Part shown: positions 47,701 through 58,491 of the stretch, in pieces
How positions within the stretch are numbered: the first letter of the stretch is position 1
Layout of the letters: every line of letters starts with the position of its first letter
Assembly (NCBI GenBank): GCA_932294295.1
Contig: OW028582.1
Coordinates: 39,779,204-39,843,203 of the forward strand
DNA length: 64,000 nucleotides
Origin: Alitta virens
Lineage: Eukaryota; Annelida; Polychaeta; Phyllodocida; Nereididae
Direction: 5' to 3'
Notes under the pieces: generated by a model
Seen by the model: the letters and a program-made list of their open reading frames with translations, nothing else
Databases searched by the model: none
Told to the model about the DNA's origin: nothing
Translations under genes and position numbers: made by a program

Positions 47701-48059
47701 TACAAAGTGACTTCATACTACATCAATTACATAGCGCACTGATGCTTACGCCTCTTATTATTGGCCCATCCCCTAACATTTTTGTGTCATTCCTCTGGCC
47801 TGCTTTGTGCACATCCTATAATAGTTAGATTATATATTGATTCTTTATGTTCATTGTCATTATTTCAGTTGTAATATTTCAATTCCAGGTATCAGCAGAA
47901 GTTGATAAAGCTTGGGAACGGATTAAGGATTCCCCCGAGAACCCGGTTAAAATGGAACTTTCTCCGCATCCAAATCATGCTGCCACAGTTACTGTTCGTC
48001 CCGTAAAACGGAAGCTTCCCCAGCATGTGATCGGCAGAGCTCAAAAGAGGAGGAAGTAG
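44729..48059 (+). CDS. Intact 984-residue HTH/zinc protein, candidate novel transposase-like family
   Basis: Coding exons are 44729-47512 and 47889-48059. The donor is CAG|GTATAT and the acceptor TTCCAG|GT, phase 0, so the short ORF after the intron joins in frame. The frame is open back to 44600, but ATG 44729 has a good context (A at -3) and follows a possible acceptor. Seen, numbered from 44729: CEDC at 117-120; an HTH-like WSELARKHKLK at 274-284 before a Gly-Gln-Ile helix; a basic RVRRYRRYLQRG at 326-337; HDHGDLCGHSHF at 431-442; LLGRSGSSVADQL at 470-482; FCGDSPARAFEAG at 519-531; CPCG at 540-543; a helical C-terminal half; a basic, probable nuclear-localising tail VKRKLPQHVIGRAQKRRK at 967-984. 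From memory, this order matches an uncharacterised family multiplied in cnidarians, lancelets and sponges. The Asp/His blocks with a CxC insertion suggest an RNase-H-type nuclease; this is inference. No disruption seen. Confidence 0.8.
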
Positions 48060-49710
48060 TTATTGGATGATCAAGTAAATGCTCTGCCTGTTCACTGTAC
48101 ACAAGAGACTCTTCATACTAAACATAAGAAAATTTCCTCATTTAATGTATTATCAAAGAAATTACACAGGTAATCTAGCATATAGATTGCTGGAATTTTG
48201 CTGAAAGATAGTGATAATAGTTGTGAAAATATCTGTAGCTCAACCTTAAATCCAACTTTTTCCCTGTGACACTGATATGTATGAATTGGAGGGATGATTA
48301 TTTTGCACAAATTCATTGATCAATTAGAGAAAAGATAAATAGCTTAAACTCATGGTTTTATATGTTCTTCTTAGCATTCCAGACTATTGTCGTAGTTCCT
48401 TATGTTAGTGAGAGCCCAACAAAAATAAAAATGGGTCTCCTGAGTGTTATGCCTAATTGTCAATGTTCTGAAATTCTCTGCCCAACCAAATAAACTAAAC
48501 ATTCTTTCACAAAAAATTAAATTAACGGACCGCACTACCGGTATGCTTGTGTTATAGGCCAATTAGAACAATTATATAATGAATTTGCAGCTTCTACAAA
48601 TAGGATATTAAATTATTGTTGAATTGTGTTAATTTTTATTAGATTGAGCATTAACCTAGAGCAGACAAACGAAATAATGAAAAAATTAAACTTAGAATAG
48701 TATTAATACGAAAATTGCAGTTATTAAGAAGGTTGCGAGTTTTTATGAAGCAATAACTTACAATAACTGCAAAATCTAACACTTGGGACATGTCACAGTT
48801 TGGGTTCTTTATTTTTGCACCAGGCCCTAAGGTGTGTTTCTTGCAGAAAATAAGCAATTTGAAAATGATTAGCCACGGTTGGATAGATTTTACAGTAAAT
48901 GGTCATCTGAAAATTAGCCACAAATGATAAAGTACAAAATTAGATTAGCCACATGGCAATTTGATTAGCATAATGCTACGTGGCTATGCTTGAGAGGACT
49001 CTGGATAAGGGACAGTAAGTCTTGACAGTTTAGACAACTAGACTAAATATACATTAGAAAATGTTAGTTTGAAATATTGAATTATTAGCACAAATTGTGG
49101 AAATTCATCAATAATATGGCATTTTACCGAATTAAAAATGTCTCACTAAACTAAACTGATTTGCCTCACATTTTCAGAGAATACATCTTGCAAATATAAT
49201 GTAAAAATAAATAATAACACTAGAATTAGTAGTATTGCTGTATTTGATGTGAGAATGAATTGGATATCAAAGGCTTCATTATTTTTGCACTAGGCCTTAA
49301 ATATCTGACAAAGATGGTCAAAGCCTGATTCATTGGTTAAGGAAAATCAATGATGCAACTTTGTAAAATGATGTTGCTCATGTTTTTACTGTACAGTGTT
49401 GTTTCCAGTAAAAAGCAGATCAATTAGTTGATGTATTAGTGTAATTATAGGTGTTTAGTTTAAAATAATCCAGGCCTGAGTCAAGACGCTCAGATATAAT
49501 ATGAGCTTGTGTGGCCTGTCATACTTGTGGAATATTTGACTTACCAATTTTCACTGCTGTTATGGTGTATATACATTATGGTGGTTTAATGTTCCAGTTA
49601 ATGTCAGTGTTTTTGTATTATGATGATGCTGTTGTAATTGTTTTACATATTATAAGAGCCTTCAAAGGTGATGTGTAACTAGTGGACTGAAAGGTCTTTG
49701 AAAGTGAAAC
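48060..49710. other. Non-coding, 3' UTR and flank of the spliced gene
   Basis: AT-rich. Small ORFs at 48113-48857 on the minus strand lack any sign of coding. Confidence 0.4.
48424..48494 (+). terminator. Candidate polyadenylation signals
   Basis: AATAAA hexamers at 48424-48429 and 48489-48494 lie 365-430 bp after the stop codon of the 984-residue gene. The region is AT-rich, so chance matches are possible. Confidence 0.3.
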
Positions 49711-50907
49711 TCATACCACATCCTTGCATGATAACTATTCAGATGATATTCATATATTAATTAATTAATTTCATTGTACATATACATATTTATATACCAC
49801 ATCCTTGCCTTGCATGATAACTATTCAGATGGTATTCATATATTGATTAATTAATTTCATTGTACATATACATATTTATATACCACAGCCTTGCCTTGCA
49901 TGATAACTATTCAGATGGTATTCATATATTAATTAATTTATTTCATTGTACATATACATATTTATATACCACATCCTTGCCTTGCATGATAACTATTCAG
50001 ATGGTATTCATATATTAATTAATTTATTTCATTGTACATATACATATTTATATACCACATCCTTGCCTTGCATGATAACTATTCAGATGGTATTCATATA
50101 TTGATTAATTAATTTCATTGTACATATACATATTTATATACCACATCCTTGCCTTGCATGATAACTATTCAGATGGTATTCATATATTAATTAATTTATT
50201 TCATTGTACATATACATATTTATATACCACATCCTTGCCTTGCATGATAACTATTCAGATGGTATTCATATATTGATTAATTAATTTCATTGTACATATA
50301 TATATTAATATACCACCCTTGCCTTGCATGGTAACTATTCAGATGGTATTCATATATTTATTAATTTATTTCATTGTACATATACATATTTATATACCAC
50401 ATCCTTGCCTTGCATGATAACTATTCAGATGGTATTCATATATTAATTAATTTATTTCATTGTACATATACATATTTATATACCACATCCTTGCCTTGCA
50501 TGATAACTATTCAGATGGTATTCATATATTGATTAATTAATTTCATTGTACATATACATATTTATATACCACATCCTTGCCTTGCATGATAACTATTCAG
50601 ATGGTATTCATATATTAATTAATTTATTTCATTGTACATATACATATTTATATACCACATCCTTGCCTTGCATGATAACTATTCAGATGGTATTCATATA
50701 TTGATTAATTAATTTCATTGTACATATATATATTAATATACCACCCTTGCCTTGCATGGTAACTATTCAGATGGTATTCATATATTAATTAATTAATTTC
50801 ATTGTACATATACATATTTATATACCACATCCTTGCCTTGCATGATAACTATTCAGATGGTATTCATATATTAATTAATTAATTTCATTGTACATATACA
50901 TATTTAT
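49711..50907. repeat. 86-bp satellite, ~14 units
   Basis: Each unit contains CTTGCATGATAACTATTCAG, a TTAATTAATT stretch and TTTCATTGTACATATACATA. Successive copies start every 86 bp (49816, 49902, 49988, 50074 and so on). Two units carry the same small deletion and GATAAC to GGTAAC change (about 50310-50340 and 50735-50765), which suggests a higher-order duplication of about 430 bp. Confidence 0.95.
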
Positions 50908-52689
50908 GTTCTTGGTTGTGTATAATTACCAATCTGCCATGCTGTCAAATAGGTTGATAACATTTTCCTATGCATCAATCTGCTTTTGCAGACCAGTTAC
51001 CTGGTCTGTTAATTATAAACTTCCGTAAGAAATTTTATTTTGTTATTGTAGATATTATTATTCTTATATTTTTTATTTTTCTCATAGTAGAAAGCTGATT
51101 AATTACATAAAAAGGAACATGCATGTAAGTGGACATGTAAAGTAGGCACGTGCATGTTTGAGCACAAATTTTGTGACCAAATTTCATGACGCTGCCACGT
51201 TATTCAAGAAATAAATAAAATACTTTGTTGCACGGTTCCAGAAAATTGGCCAGGTAGTTTGCAATGGGAACTTTTTGAGATCTTAGAAATTAGTATACAT
51301 TGGGAGCTTGTTTTACTGCCTTTCTAATACTGTATAGCCTTGGGAGGTAAAACTATTATTTCTCAGGTTTAGCCGTACTTAACCCATTCATTCATTCAGT
51401 CATTCAGTCAGCCATGGCATAACACTGCAGTCTGTGTTAGCCAATGTACATGTAATCCAGGTACACATACCCAATAAATGAAAAATGTTAGTCACTTCAT
51501 ACATGATAACGTATTGTATGTGAGTAAGGTACATTATGTATACATAATTTCAATAGGTATTCAGAAAGTGTAGGCTGATCTTCTTTTCAGTAATGCATGC
51601 GTAGGTCCTATGTTAGGTTTATCAAAATGAAATCAATTAGATGGATGTATGCCCATGAAAAGATAAATGCAAAAAGAAAAAAAAAAACCAACTTATAAAC
51701 GACACACAAAGTTTATTGTCATGTTTAGTATTTGCAGGCTTTCCAAGTCAATTAGTTTTTTTATCAATCGATGGATAGCCCTAAAGAGCATAGGATACTA
51801 ATAATAGCATTTCAACACTGGCATCATCTAGGGATGTCGACTGATCGCGGTTATGGATTTTTTGCAGTTATAATGCAATGTAATTTTTAAAAGTGATACT
51901 GACAGCATGGCAGATCTGCAATAATGATAGTTATGAGTGTTTTTATTATGGGCATTTTGTTAACCCAAGAGCCTGGTTGTATTTTGACTTTAAGCGTATT
52001 TGTTGTTATTGTTGTTATACTTACTGTTATATTAGTGTCTGACTTGTGCCTGTATCTTGCGGTGAACATTTTCAATGAATTTTTTGTAAATAAGCTCTCA
52101 TTAATGAGTTGTTGAATAGGCCTATCAATAACTTAAATGTAAAAAAGAAATCTTTAAATGACACGTGTGTTAGTAATGGACTGTTAATGTGAAATGATGT
52201 ATTGTAATTAGCTGTTTGCATTTGGCCAGTTTCACATTAATGTAATAATGGACCACAAGGTCTTCTTATTCATGCAACATATTAAAAAAACTTTTAAGTC
52301 TAATTTACTATTTGGATCAATACTTTGTCCTATTTATTATAAATATTAAATCTTATCATATCAACTGGTAATGATAACTGAAATATTTATACCAAAAAGT
52401 TTGTGTAATTTCAAAAAATTTTGACTTATATTACACATTTATATATATATATATATAGATCTAAAATTTAAAAAGTGTAATAAAAAACTTTTTGTGAAAC
52501 AAGATTTTTTCTTCTCATTTATTTACTATAACCAGAAATACTTATAACTGATATTGAATGAGCAGCAAGTACTCTCACATGGAATAAATACTGTCAAGGT
52601 GCAGTTGAGCATGTGCACAGGATTGGTTAAATTGTTTCAGAGAATATTGACCTTGAAGGCCTATAATCTTGCAGCTTTCTTTTGTTCTG
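50908..52689. other. Non-coding interval
   Basis: AT-rich, with a TA run at 52441-52456 and no supported gene. The opposing ORFs at 51887-52115 are hydrophobic by composition only. Confidence 0.4.
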
Positions 52690-53260
52690 TGACAGTACGT
52701 GTTTAACTCTTGTAAAGGGGAGTTCACACTATCACGTATAAGAGCTACGTATGACCACGTGAAAATATTTTTTGACTCTTGTTCATCCTTGGCCATACAT
52801 GATTCACTCGCCCAGCGTTTCATGTATACTCACGCTAATTTTGTAGATCACTCCTGGTCGCGCTTGACCAGTCAAGAGCATACGTGGTGGGCAAACATTT
52901 TTTAAACATGTTTAAAACTTTGGCGGACGTTCCACGAGTAAATTGTTTATATTAGTTAACTTGCTCTGGGGTTAGTCGGCGAATATCCTACGTAGGGTTC
53001 TTCGTAGGTTCCACATACATTCCACGTATGGCCGTACATTGCGATATGTAGCCATATGTGGCCGTACGTGGCAATATGTAGCCACTTTCCATCTGTATAT
53101 ACTCACCATCCACTCGTAGAACGCTTGGCGGACGTCTGTCTGACGGATGCTTGGCGACAGACGTTCAGCAATGTTTGACGCACATTCGGCGAGCGATCTA
53201 CGACTGCCTCACGTACGTTCGTGGAAAGAAGTTATACATGATTAACAGCCACAAGTGAGC
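52690..53260. other. CpG- and ACGT-rich tract
   Basis: Unusually dense in TACGTA, CACGTA, GGCCGTACG and GGCGGACG words compared with the AT-rich flanks. Phrases such as CACGTATGGCCGTACATTGC and GCCATATGTGGCCGTACG repeat imperfectly. It looks like a degenerate tandem region that grades into the perfect 10-bp array. ORFs 52575-52905 are not convincing. Confidence 0.5.
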
Positions 53261-53390
53261 ACGTATAGCTACGTATAGCTACGTATAGCTACGTATAGCT
53301 ACGTATAGCTACGTATAGCTACGTATAGCTACGTATAGCTACGTATAGCTACGTATAGCTACGTATAGCTACGTATAGCTACGTATAGCT
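53261..53390. repeat. Perfect 10-bp minisatellite (ACGTATAGCT)13
   Basis: Thirteen identical copies without one substitution. Each unit holds two 4-bp palindromes, ACGT and AGCT. Perfection implies recent expansion or homogenisation. Confidence 0.98.
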
Positions 53391-54332
53391 AGGGCATTTA
53401 TGCACTGCACTGGTGATATTTGACCCTGCCAGTACAAGAAAGGAGGTCTTAGAGAACTTCACGATTAAAGATGATTGGGCATGGTACAGTGAGGACACCT
53501 GGTGGATATTTTGGAAGTGACGTTAGAATGGGTTATGATGCCATATCAGTTTATTGACCTATTTATGTCTTTCTTTGGCTGGCGATTTACGTTACCTTAC
53601 GCATGATAAAAGACCTTTATGTAATTTCTGCTGCAAACATTACCACATGTACTCTTTCAAAGTGTAAATAGTATTTACTGTGGTAAATTTCTGGGGTAGT
53701 AAATTTATATTCTGGGAGAGAGCCTTCACCGAAGTGTTCAAGTGGTTGCAACAAAAAAAATTTGAATGTTAACCCTGTCTTTTTTTTAATATACTAAGAA
53801 ATATATTGTCTAGATGGTCATTCATAAGAATTATATATATTGTAAAACACCTAGTATTTTATAACTTTATTGAGTGCATATTGACAGAACTATGGATTTT
53901 TCGTATTTCCTTATATAATTTAATATAAGTTCAAGTGCCTCTATTAAAATTTTCGTTAATTCTGGTCCGATTTTAAAAATTCAAAATGTTTTAGATAGCC
54001 CTTAACTTTATCTCTGTAATGGTATTCAATTTTTGATTCCGATTGTTGTTTTGGAGCGGCGGCGCTAGTTCAAACGGCGAAGCGCTTAGCTGCAACACAG
54101 TGTGTGGCATACATTTCCCATCCTTGTAAGATATGTATTATACCACTTGGCTTTTCTATGTGGTATACAGGTTATTGTGGGATATGCATTATTATGGCCG
54201 CGGGTGTGATAAACATTGCGGTGGTGACGCTCCGAGTTAGACAAACAATGATGACGTCGTCATGCTTGCTGGCCTATGCAGGCAGATGCTGCAGCTTGCT
54301 GGTAACGTCACGAGTTGAACAATGGGTTCAAA
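53391..54332. other. Non-coding interval
   Basis: AT-rich to 54040, then a GC-richer patch (GGCGGCGCTAG, 54058-54068) and a TGACGTCGTCA word near 54272. The 83-codon ORF at 54104-54355 has no recognised domain. Confidence 0.4.
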
Positions 54333-54352
54333 TGTACATTAAGTCACTGGAG
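54333..54352 (-). repeat. Right copy of inverted 20-mer
   Basis: TGTACATTAAGTCACTGGAG, inverted relative to 43416-43435. It is followed by three degenerate copies of the GGTTGGCTAAAACC/CCACCCTC motif up to about 54482. Confidence 0.7.
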
Positions 54353-54779
54353 TGAATGGACTAAACCACCAACAGGTAAAATATAATGATGAAACATCTA
54401 ATAATGGATTGGCTAAAAACCCTCGAGCTGGTGCTGTGAATGAATGAGAGACAATAGACGGATGATGAAACCACCCTCAAGTCTTGAATTATTTTATATA
54501 TCTGTGCATAATGTATTATATGTTAGAAAAAAATTAGATTCTTATGTATTTATCATACATGTGCTTATTTATCATATTTGTGCTTTTAGCCTTTGGGTGC
54601 CATATAATAAAGTATAGACTTTTTACATTTATATAACTATCAGTTGCTGTCATTTTGGTTATTAACTGTGATATCATCAGTATGTGTTGCATAAATTATC
54701 AATATATAAATGACTCTTACCCTATAGGAATAACAAATAGGTCAGAATTGATCTCTCTCTGTAACTAAAAATCTATCTA

Positions 54780-54965
54780 TCTCACTATCTATGCAGATGT
54801 TGTGCATCCTCTGTAGAATTGGGGTCAAATGCAATCTCTCTAGACCTACAGCTTCTTCATAATGTATATCAGATCAAATAATTTGCATAGCTCATTTCTA
54901 AATTTTCAAGTGCCTCTTTATCAATGCCTCGGGAAGCTGTAAACCAAACTTGACATGCAAATTTA
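54780..54965 (-). pseudogene. LINE C-terminal fragment
   Basis: On the minus strand the frame reads KFACQVWFTASRG, then EALENLEMSYA; after a frame change it reads EEAVGLERLHLTPILQRM. This is the typical end of LINE ORF2 proteins (Tyr/Phe-Ala-Cys-x-Val-Trp, then a Leu/Pro-x-Leu-x-x-Arg helix). Only about 60 residues remain. Confidence 0.6.
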
Positions 54966-55102
54966 ATGATTGAACTGTACAACTAAGTAAATGGGTAGGT
55001 TAATTCTTGAAATAGCCATTTTTAAATTAAACTTAAGTATGCTTAGAACATGACAAGTCATTTGATAATATAATGCAAGTAAGTTTGGTTACCTCTACCC
55101 AA

Positions 55103-55423
55103 GAAAGTGTAGATAATGGTCTGGATAGACACAGAGGGAACACCCATCACACCTCGCCCATACCGCCTGCCCCTCAAGAAGCGGGCAGCTTTAAACTTGA
55201 AAATTGACGATCCTCTGCGTCAAGGCATCATAGTGCCCTCGGCATCACCCTGGGCAACACTGGTGGTCCTTGTTGAGAAGAAAGACCCCTCGGAGGGCCC
55301 ACGCTTCTGTGTGGACTACACCAGCCTCAACAAGGATACCAAGAAGGATGCCTGCCCCATACCTCTACTAACCCTGACTAGTGCTTTTTCCCGAGGAGAC
55401 TATAAGGTGACAAACAGACTATA
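55103..55423 (+). pseudogene. Ty3/Gypsy reverse transcriptase fragment
   Basis: The frame gives RPYRLPLKKRAALNLKI, then GIIVPSASPWATLVVLVEKK and RFCVDYTSLNKDTKKDACPIP, the N-terminal third of Gypsy RT up to just before motif A. The ORF stops there. It is a truncated insertion unrelated in position to the retrotransposon at 1-3636. Confidence 0.85.
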
Positions 55424-55491
55424 ATGTAGACTGGGAATACAGCGCTATCAAATCAGGAATAATCCAGCATTAAATATATATGTATATAATG

Positions 55492-55830
55492 TCCTCTGGT
55501 GGGACTTGAACTAGGGAAGTCTTGATCTGAAGCTGAGCACACTATCATTAGACCACAGAGGCAGACATGTGTACAAGAATAATTGTATGGCTTCGGTCAC
55601 TAGAAGGCACTGCCAACCTATCAAAACTTAAGTGGCACTGGTTGAGACTGAAGCAGAACTATCATGTGACTGAATGGAGACCAAAGTGTGACTGAGTGAC
55701 AATACTAATGTTGGTCTCCATGAATGTGAAGGTTTCAAAATGATACCGTATTGGGAGTCACTATCAATACTTGAACCTGGAATGTGAGAATCAGAAGTTG
55801 ACCACATTACCACTAGACTATGGAGACAGA
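55492..55830 (-). mobile_element. tRNA-derived SINE with two tRNA-like heads
   Basis: On the minus strand 55762-55830 starts CTCCATAGTCTAGTGGTAA (A-box-like) and has GGTTCAAGTAT (B-box-like) 40 nt later. 55492-55564 shows GGTCTAATGATAG and AGTTCAAGTCCC, with CCTCTG and CAGAGG able to pair as an acceptor stem. The T stems do not pair well, so they are not functional tRNAs. Two heads about 270 bp apart suggest a dimeric SINE or two nested copies. Confidence 0.55.
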
Positions 55831-57000
55831 TGTAAATTCTTAACATTACTGCCAAAACCTTACATAAGCTATGTCGTTATGCCCCTCCCAGATGTCCTGG
55901 GGGGGAGGAAGCTTCCATTATTGTGGTTTTATTACATAACCCTGTGCACCATTAAAAATATCAGTTTTTACCTAAACAGGGACCAGTACTGAGGAAGCAA
56001 ACCTACTGTCTTGCAGAATTCTTTATTCAATGCTTAACTTGGAACTTATACTGAATGCCTGGATGGAAAGCTAACTGAGGGTTACATGACAGATCAGCAC
56101 AAGCCTTGGAACTTGTCTTTTTGATGCCTGAAGTTGCCTCAGCAATTCAGAGAAATCTGTTGTATGTCTCTTGACAGAGCCCAAGAGGACGAATCTTTAC
56201 AATGTGTAACACAGAAATGTTACTTTTTTGCCATTTTTCTCATCTGTTTATCCATTGTGACATCCCAAAAATGCAAGCAGCATGTGTCTTGGACATTTTG
56301 AAGTTAATGCCCATAACTGAAAATGATACTATTTTCTTATTAAGTGCATGGGGACATTTATTGAAAATTCTAGTCATATTGTTGAGATCAGATGTTCTTT
56401 CCATCAGATTCTTAGACATAATATTCAGTTATCCGCACTTTAATAAATTACAAAATTTTTTTTTTAACGGATGTATTTAAAGACAATGCAATTCGTGTTT
56501 GTAGTAAATTTTCCTGAACTAAGTTTGTTAGTTTATGACCAATTAAGAGATATAATACACAATATAAACAACATCACTCATTGATATGATCAAGTTCAGA
56601 TCAACATGTATGAACATCACATTTAGCAGGGCTGAGGCTAACAACTTGGGAATTTAATCAGACATATTTACTTCATTAAATCTGAGAGAGCTATTGTCGT
56701 GGGATAACTTGCATATGATCTCCAAAATTTGAAAACAAAGTAACAAACAAGCACCCCTAGCATTGCTGCTATGGCCCACGTGGCTGTGTTTATCCCCTTT
56801 GACTTTGACCCCTGAGGACACAAGAAGGCCACGCGGAATTTACGATCTCACTTATTGTCCCAAAATATGCCTAACCAGTTTAGATTATAGACTGGTAGCA
56901 GTTTTTAGGCATGCTCTATGTCCGTTTTTGCCAAGAAACATCCTGGCCCAAGCTCAAGGATGGTTTAAATGGCATCATCTAGTCTGTTATAATGTACATA
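55831..57000. other. Non-coding interval
   Basis: AT-rich, no supported gene; the ORF at 56202-56480 lacks domain features. Confidence 0.4.
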
Positions 57001-57198
57001 TCATTTAGATTTGTCGATGTCATCATTAACTGAGTTACCATCTGGATAGCTGAAGTCATGAATAATCCAAAATTCCCCTGGTGTCTCAACAAGTGCTGGT
57101 GGCTCAGGATATGGTCCCACCATGGGACCAGTTGTAATCTCTTTCTGAAGCTTATTGAAACAATATTGTGAGGACGTAAGGCCGAGCCATGGTTGAAA

Positions 57199-57762
57199 TC
57201 AGGGGGTGGGAGCAGGGTCATAGGTGACTGGGGAATTGTGGATAAATAGCTGAAAACCATGACGAAACCCCTCAAGCAAATAGGTTGCCTTAGCAGTCGC
57301 ATACCTTGCCAGCATGGCTTGAAGTATCAGGATCCTAACTGGAGAACGATACATGTGGAAGGTGGAGTTACTGTGTGGTTTACCATCTTCTTGATTGAGC
57401 TGCAACTGCGCTGGCTGATGATGAGCGGCTTGCTGGAGGATGCTGGGATGTTGCCTGGCCTGACGAGCACTGAGATCCAGGGTGGTCGCCTTGACAGAGA
57501 TGGCACCTGTGGGTGTCTGGCCATCGGCATTGGCCATTGCATTTTTGACCCCCTTGAAATGCCCAGCAGGTGCCAAATGGAAAGGACGGGCTTTTGGTCC
57601 CCTTGGAGGAGGCGAGTTGGTTCTGTTGATTGTAGGCTCTTTGAGGGTTGGGTGCCTGTTTTGTAAATGTCCTCTACCAGCATTGGAGCTGGAGCTGGAG
57701 CAGGTCTCTATGAAACAGGTACTTTCCCGGGTTGGTAGCTCATAGTCTATGGAACGACTCAT
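57199..57762 (-). pseudogene. Linker and pre-RT helix of the DIRS-like element
   Basis: The first part is rich in Pro, Ser, Arg and Gln. It ends with SPVRILILQAMLARYATAKA and then YLLEGFRHGFQL, the helix pair that precedes RT in DIRS-like polyproteins. The continuation toward RT (57005-57180) is in a different frame. Confidence 0.6.
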
Positions 57763-58108
57763 CGTACCTCAGCCAGTCGTATCCTTGATCTTTCAGTTGC
57801 CGAATGTGGTCCATGTAGTGCCAGAGTCCCACTGTTTCCTGTGGATGTGCGCGACAAAGAGCAGTGGCATAAACAGTAAATGCTGAGAGCGACTGAAGTA
57901 TGATGAGCACTGAAGTGGTAGGTGCCTCTTGAACCACCAGTGTCATTTTGGCTGTTATGGGTGGCTGTGCAGGGCCTTGCTTGCGCTTACCCATTCTGCC
58001 AAAGATAAGATAATATAAGACTTGTAAGGTTTTGGGACCTAGAACAAAGTGCAATTGACACATTAAAGGAAATAAATACCACAGGGTTTTCAAATTATAG
58101 TAGTTCAA
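57740..58108 (-). pseudogene. Gag-like domain of the DIRS-like element
   Basis: The C-terminal half reads as helices with an HPQETVGLWHYMDHIR segment and ends with GYDWLRYDESFH. This aromatic ending (Trp-x-x-Tyr-Asp-x-x-Phe-Arg/His) is familiar from gag-like ORFs preceding DIRS-type RT. The N-terminal 45 codons are probably not coding. It continues in another frame into 57199-57762. Confidence 0.55.
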
Positions 58109-58491
58109 TTAATGAATTAAGCAAATGAGCAATGAATGTCAGAGATTGTTTGAATATTAGTGTACATGAATAAGATCAGTAAAGTATTTTTAAGGTACAT
58201 GAATAAAATACCATAGTGCAGGTACAACACTAGTCCCCGCAATAAGCTAGGAAAACTGATTTATGAGTAGAAACAATCCCTGCAATGAGCTAGGGAAATT
58301 CCAAAGATAGAATTTTAAATCTGATATAACACTACCACCCTGCAATAATCTAGGGATGGTAGTTGAGCATTTGCAATCCAAGCAGACATAAAGCAGTGAA
58401 AAGAAAAACATATATATGAACATGAAAGTTAACCCTGCAGAAGCTAGGGAAATAATTAAGCATATGAAGAAACTAATACAGGGATACTTCA

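Larger units (their letters stand above)
43275..54485 (+). mobile_element. Candidate ~11-kb element around the 984-residue gene
   Basis: Two sites 10.9 kb apart share a perfect inverted 20-mer (43416-43435 and 54333-54352). Outside it at both sites lie three degenerate copies of a motif close to AGGGTGGTTTTAGCCAACC: left 43275-43383; right about 54357-54373, 54404-54426 and 54463-54482. Between them lie the only intact long gene, an 86-bp satellite and a CpG-rich minisatellite zone. This suggests the two ends of a large DNA element whose subterminal repeats bind its own protein. Against it: the motif copies are in direct orientation at the two ends, exact termini and target duplication were not found, and inverted similarity outside the 20-mer is weak. 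Confidence 0.35.

Noticed and set aside
49711..50907. CRISPR-like or gene-coding repeat
   Set aside because: Contiguous 86-bp units without spacers and without a shared open frame.
53261..53390. CRISPR-like array
   Set aside because: Units are 10 bp with no spacers; a minisatellite in an animal genome.
55492..55564. Functional tRNA gene
   Set aside because: The acceptor stem pairs, but the T stem does not and a similar head lies nearby; a SINE head is more likely.
57259..57745. Plus-strand ORFs of 135 and 87 codons
   Set aside because: Antisense shadows of the DIRS-like linker, which has recognisable downstream RT on the minus strand.
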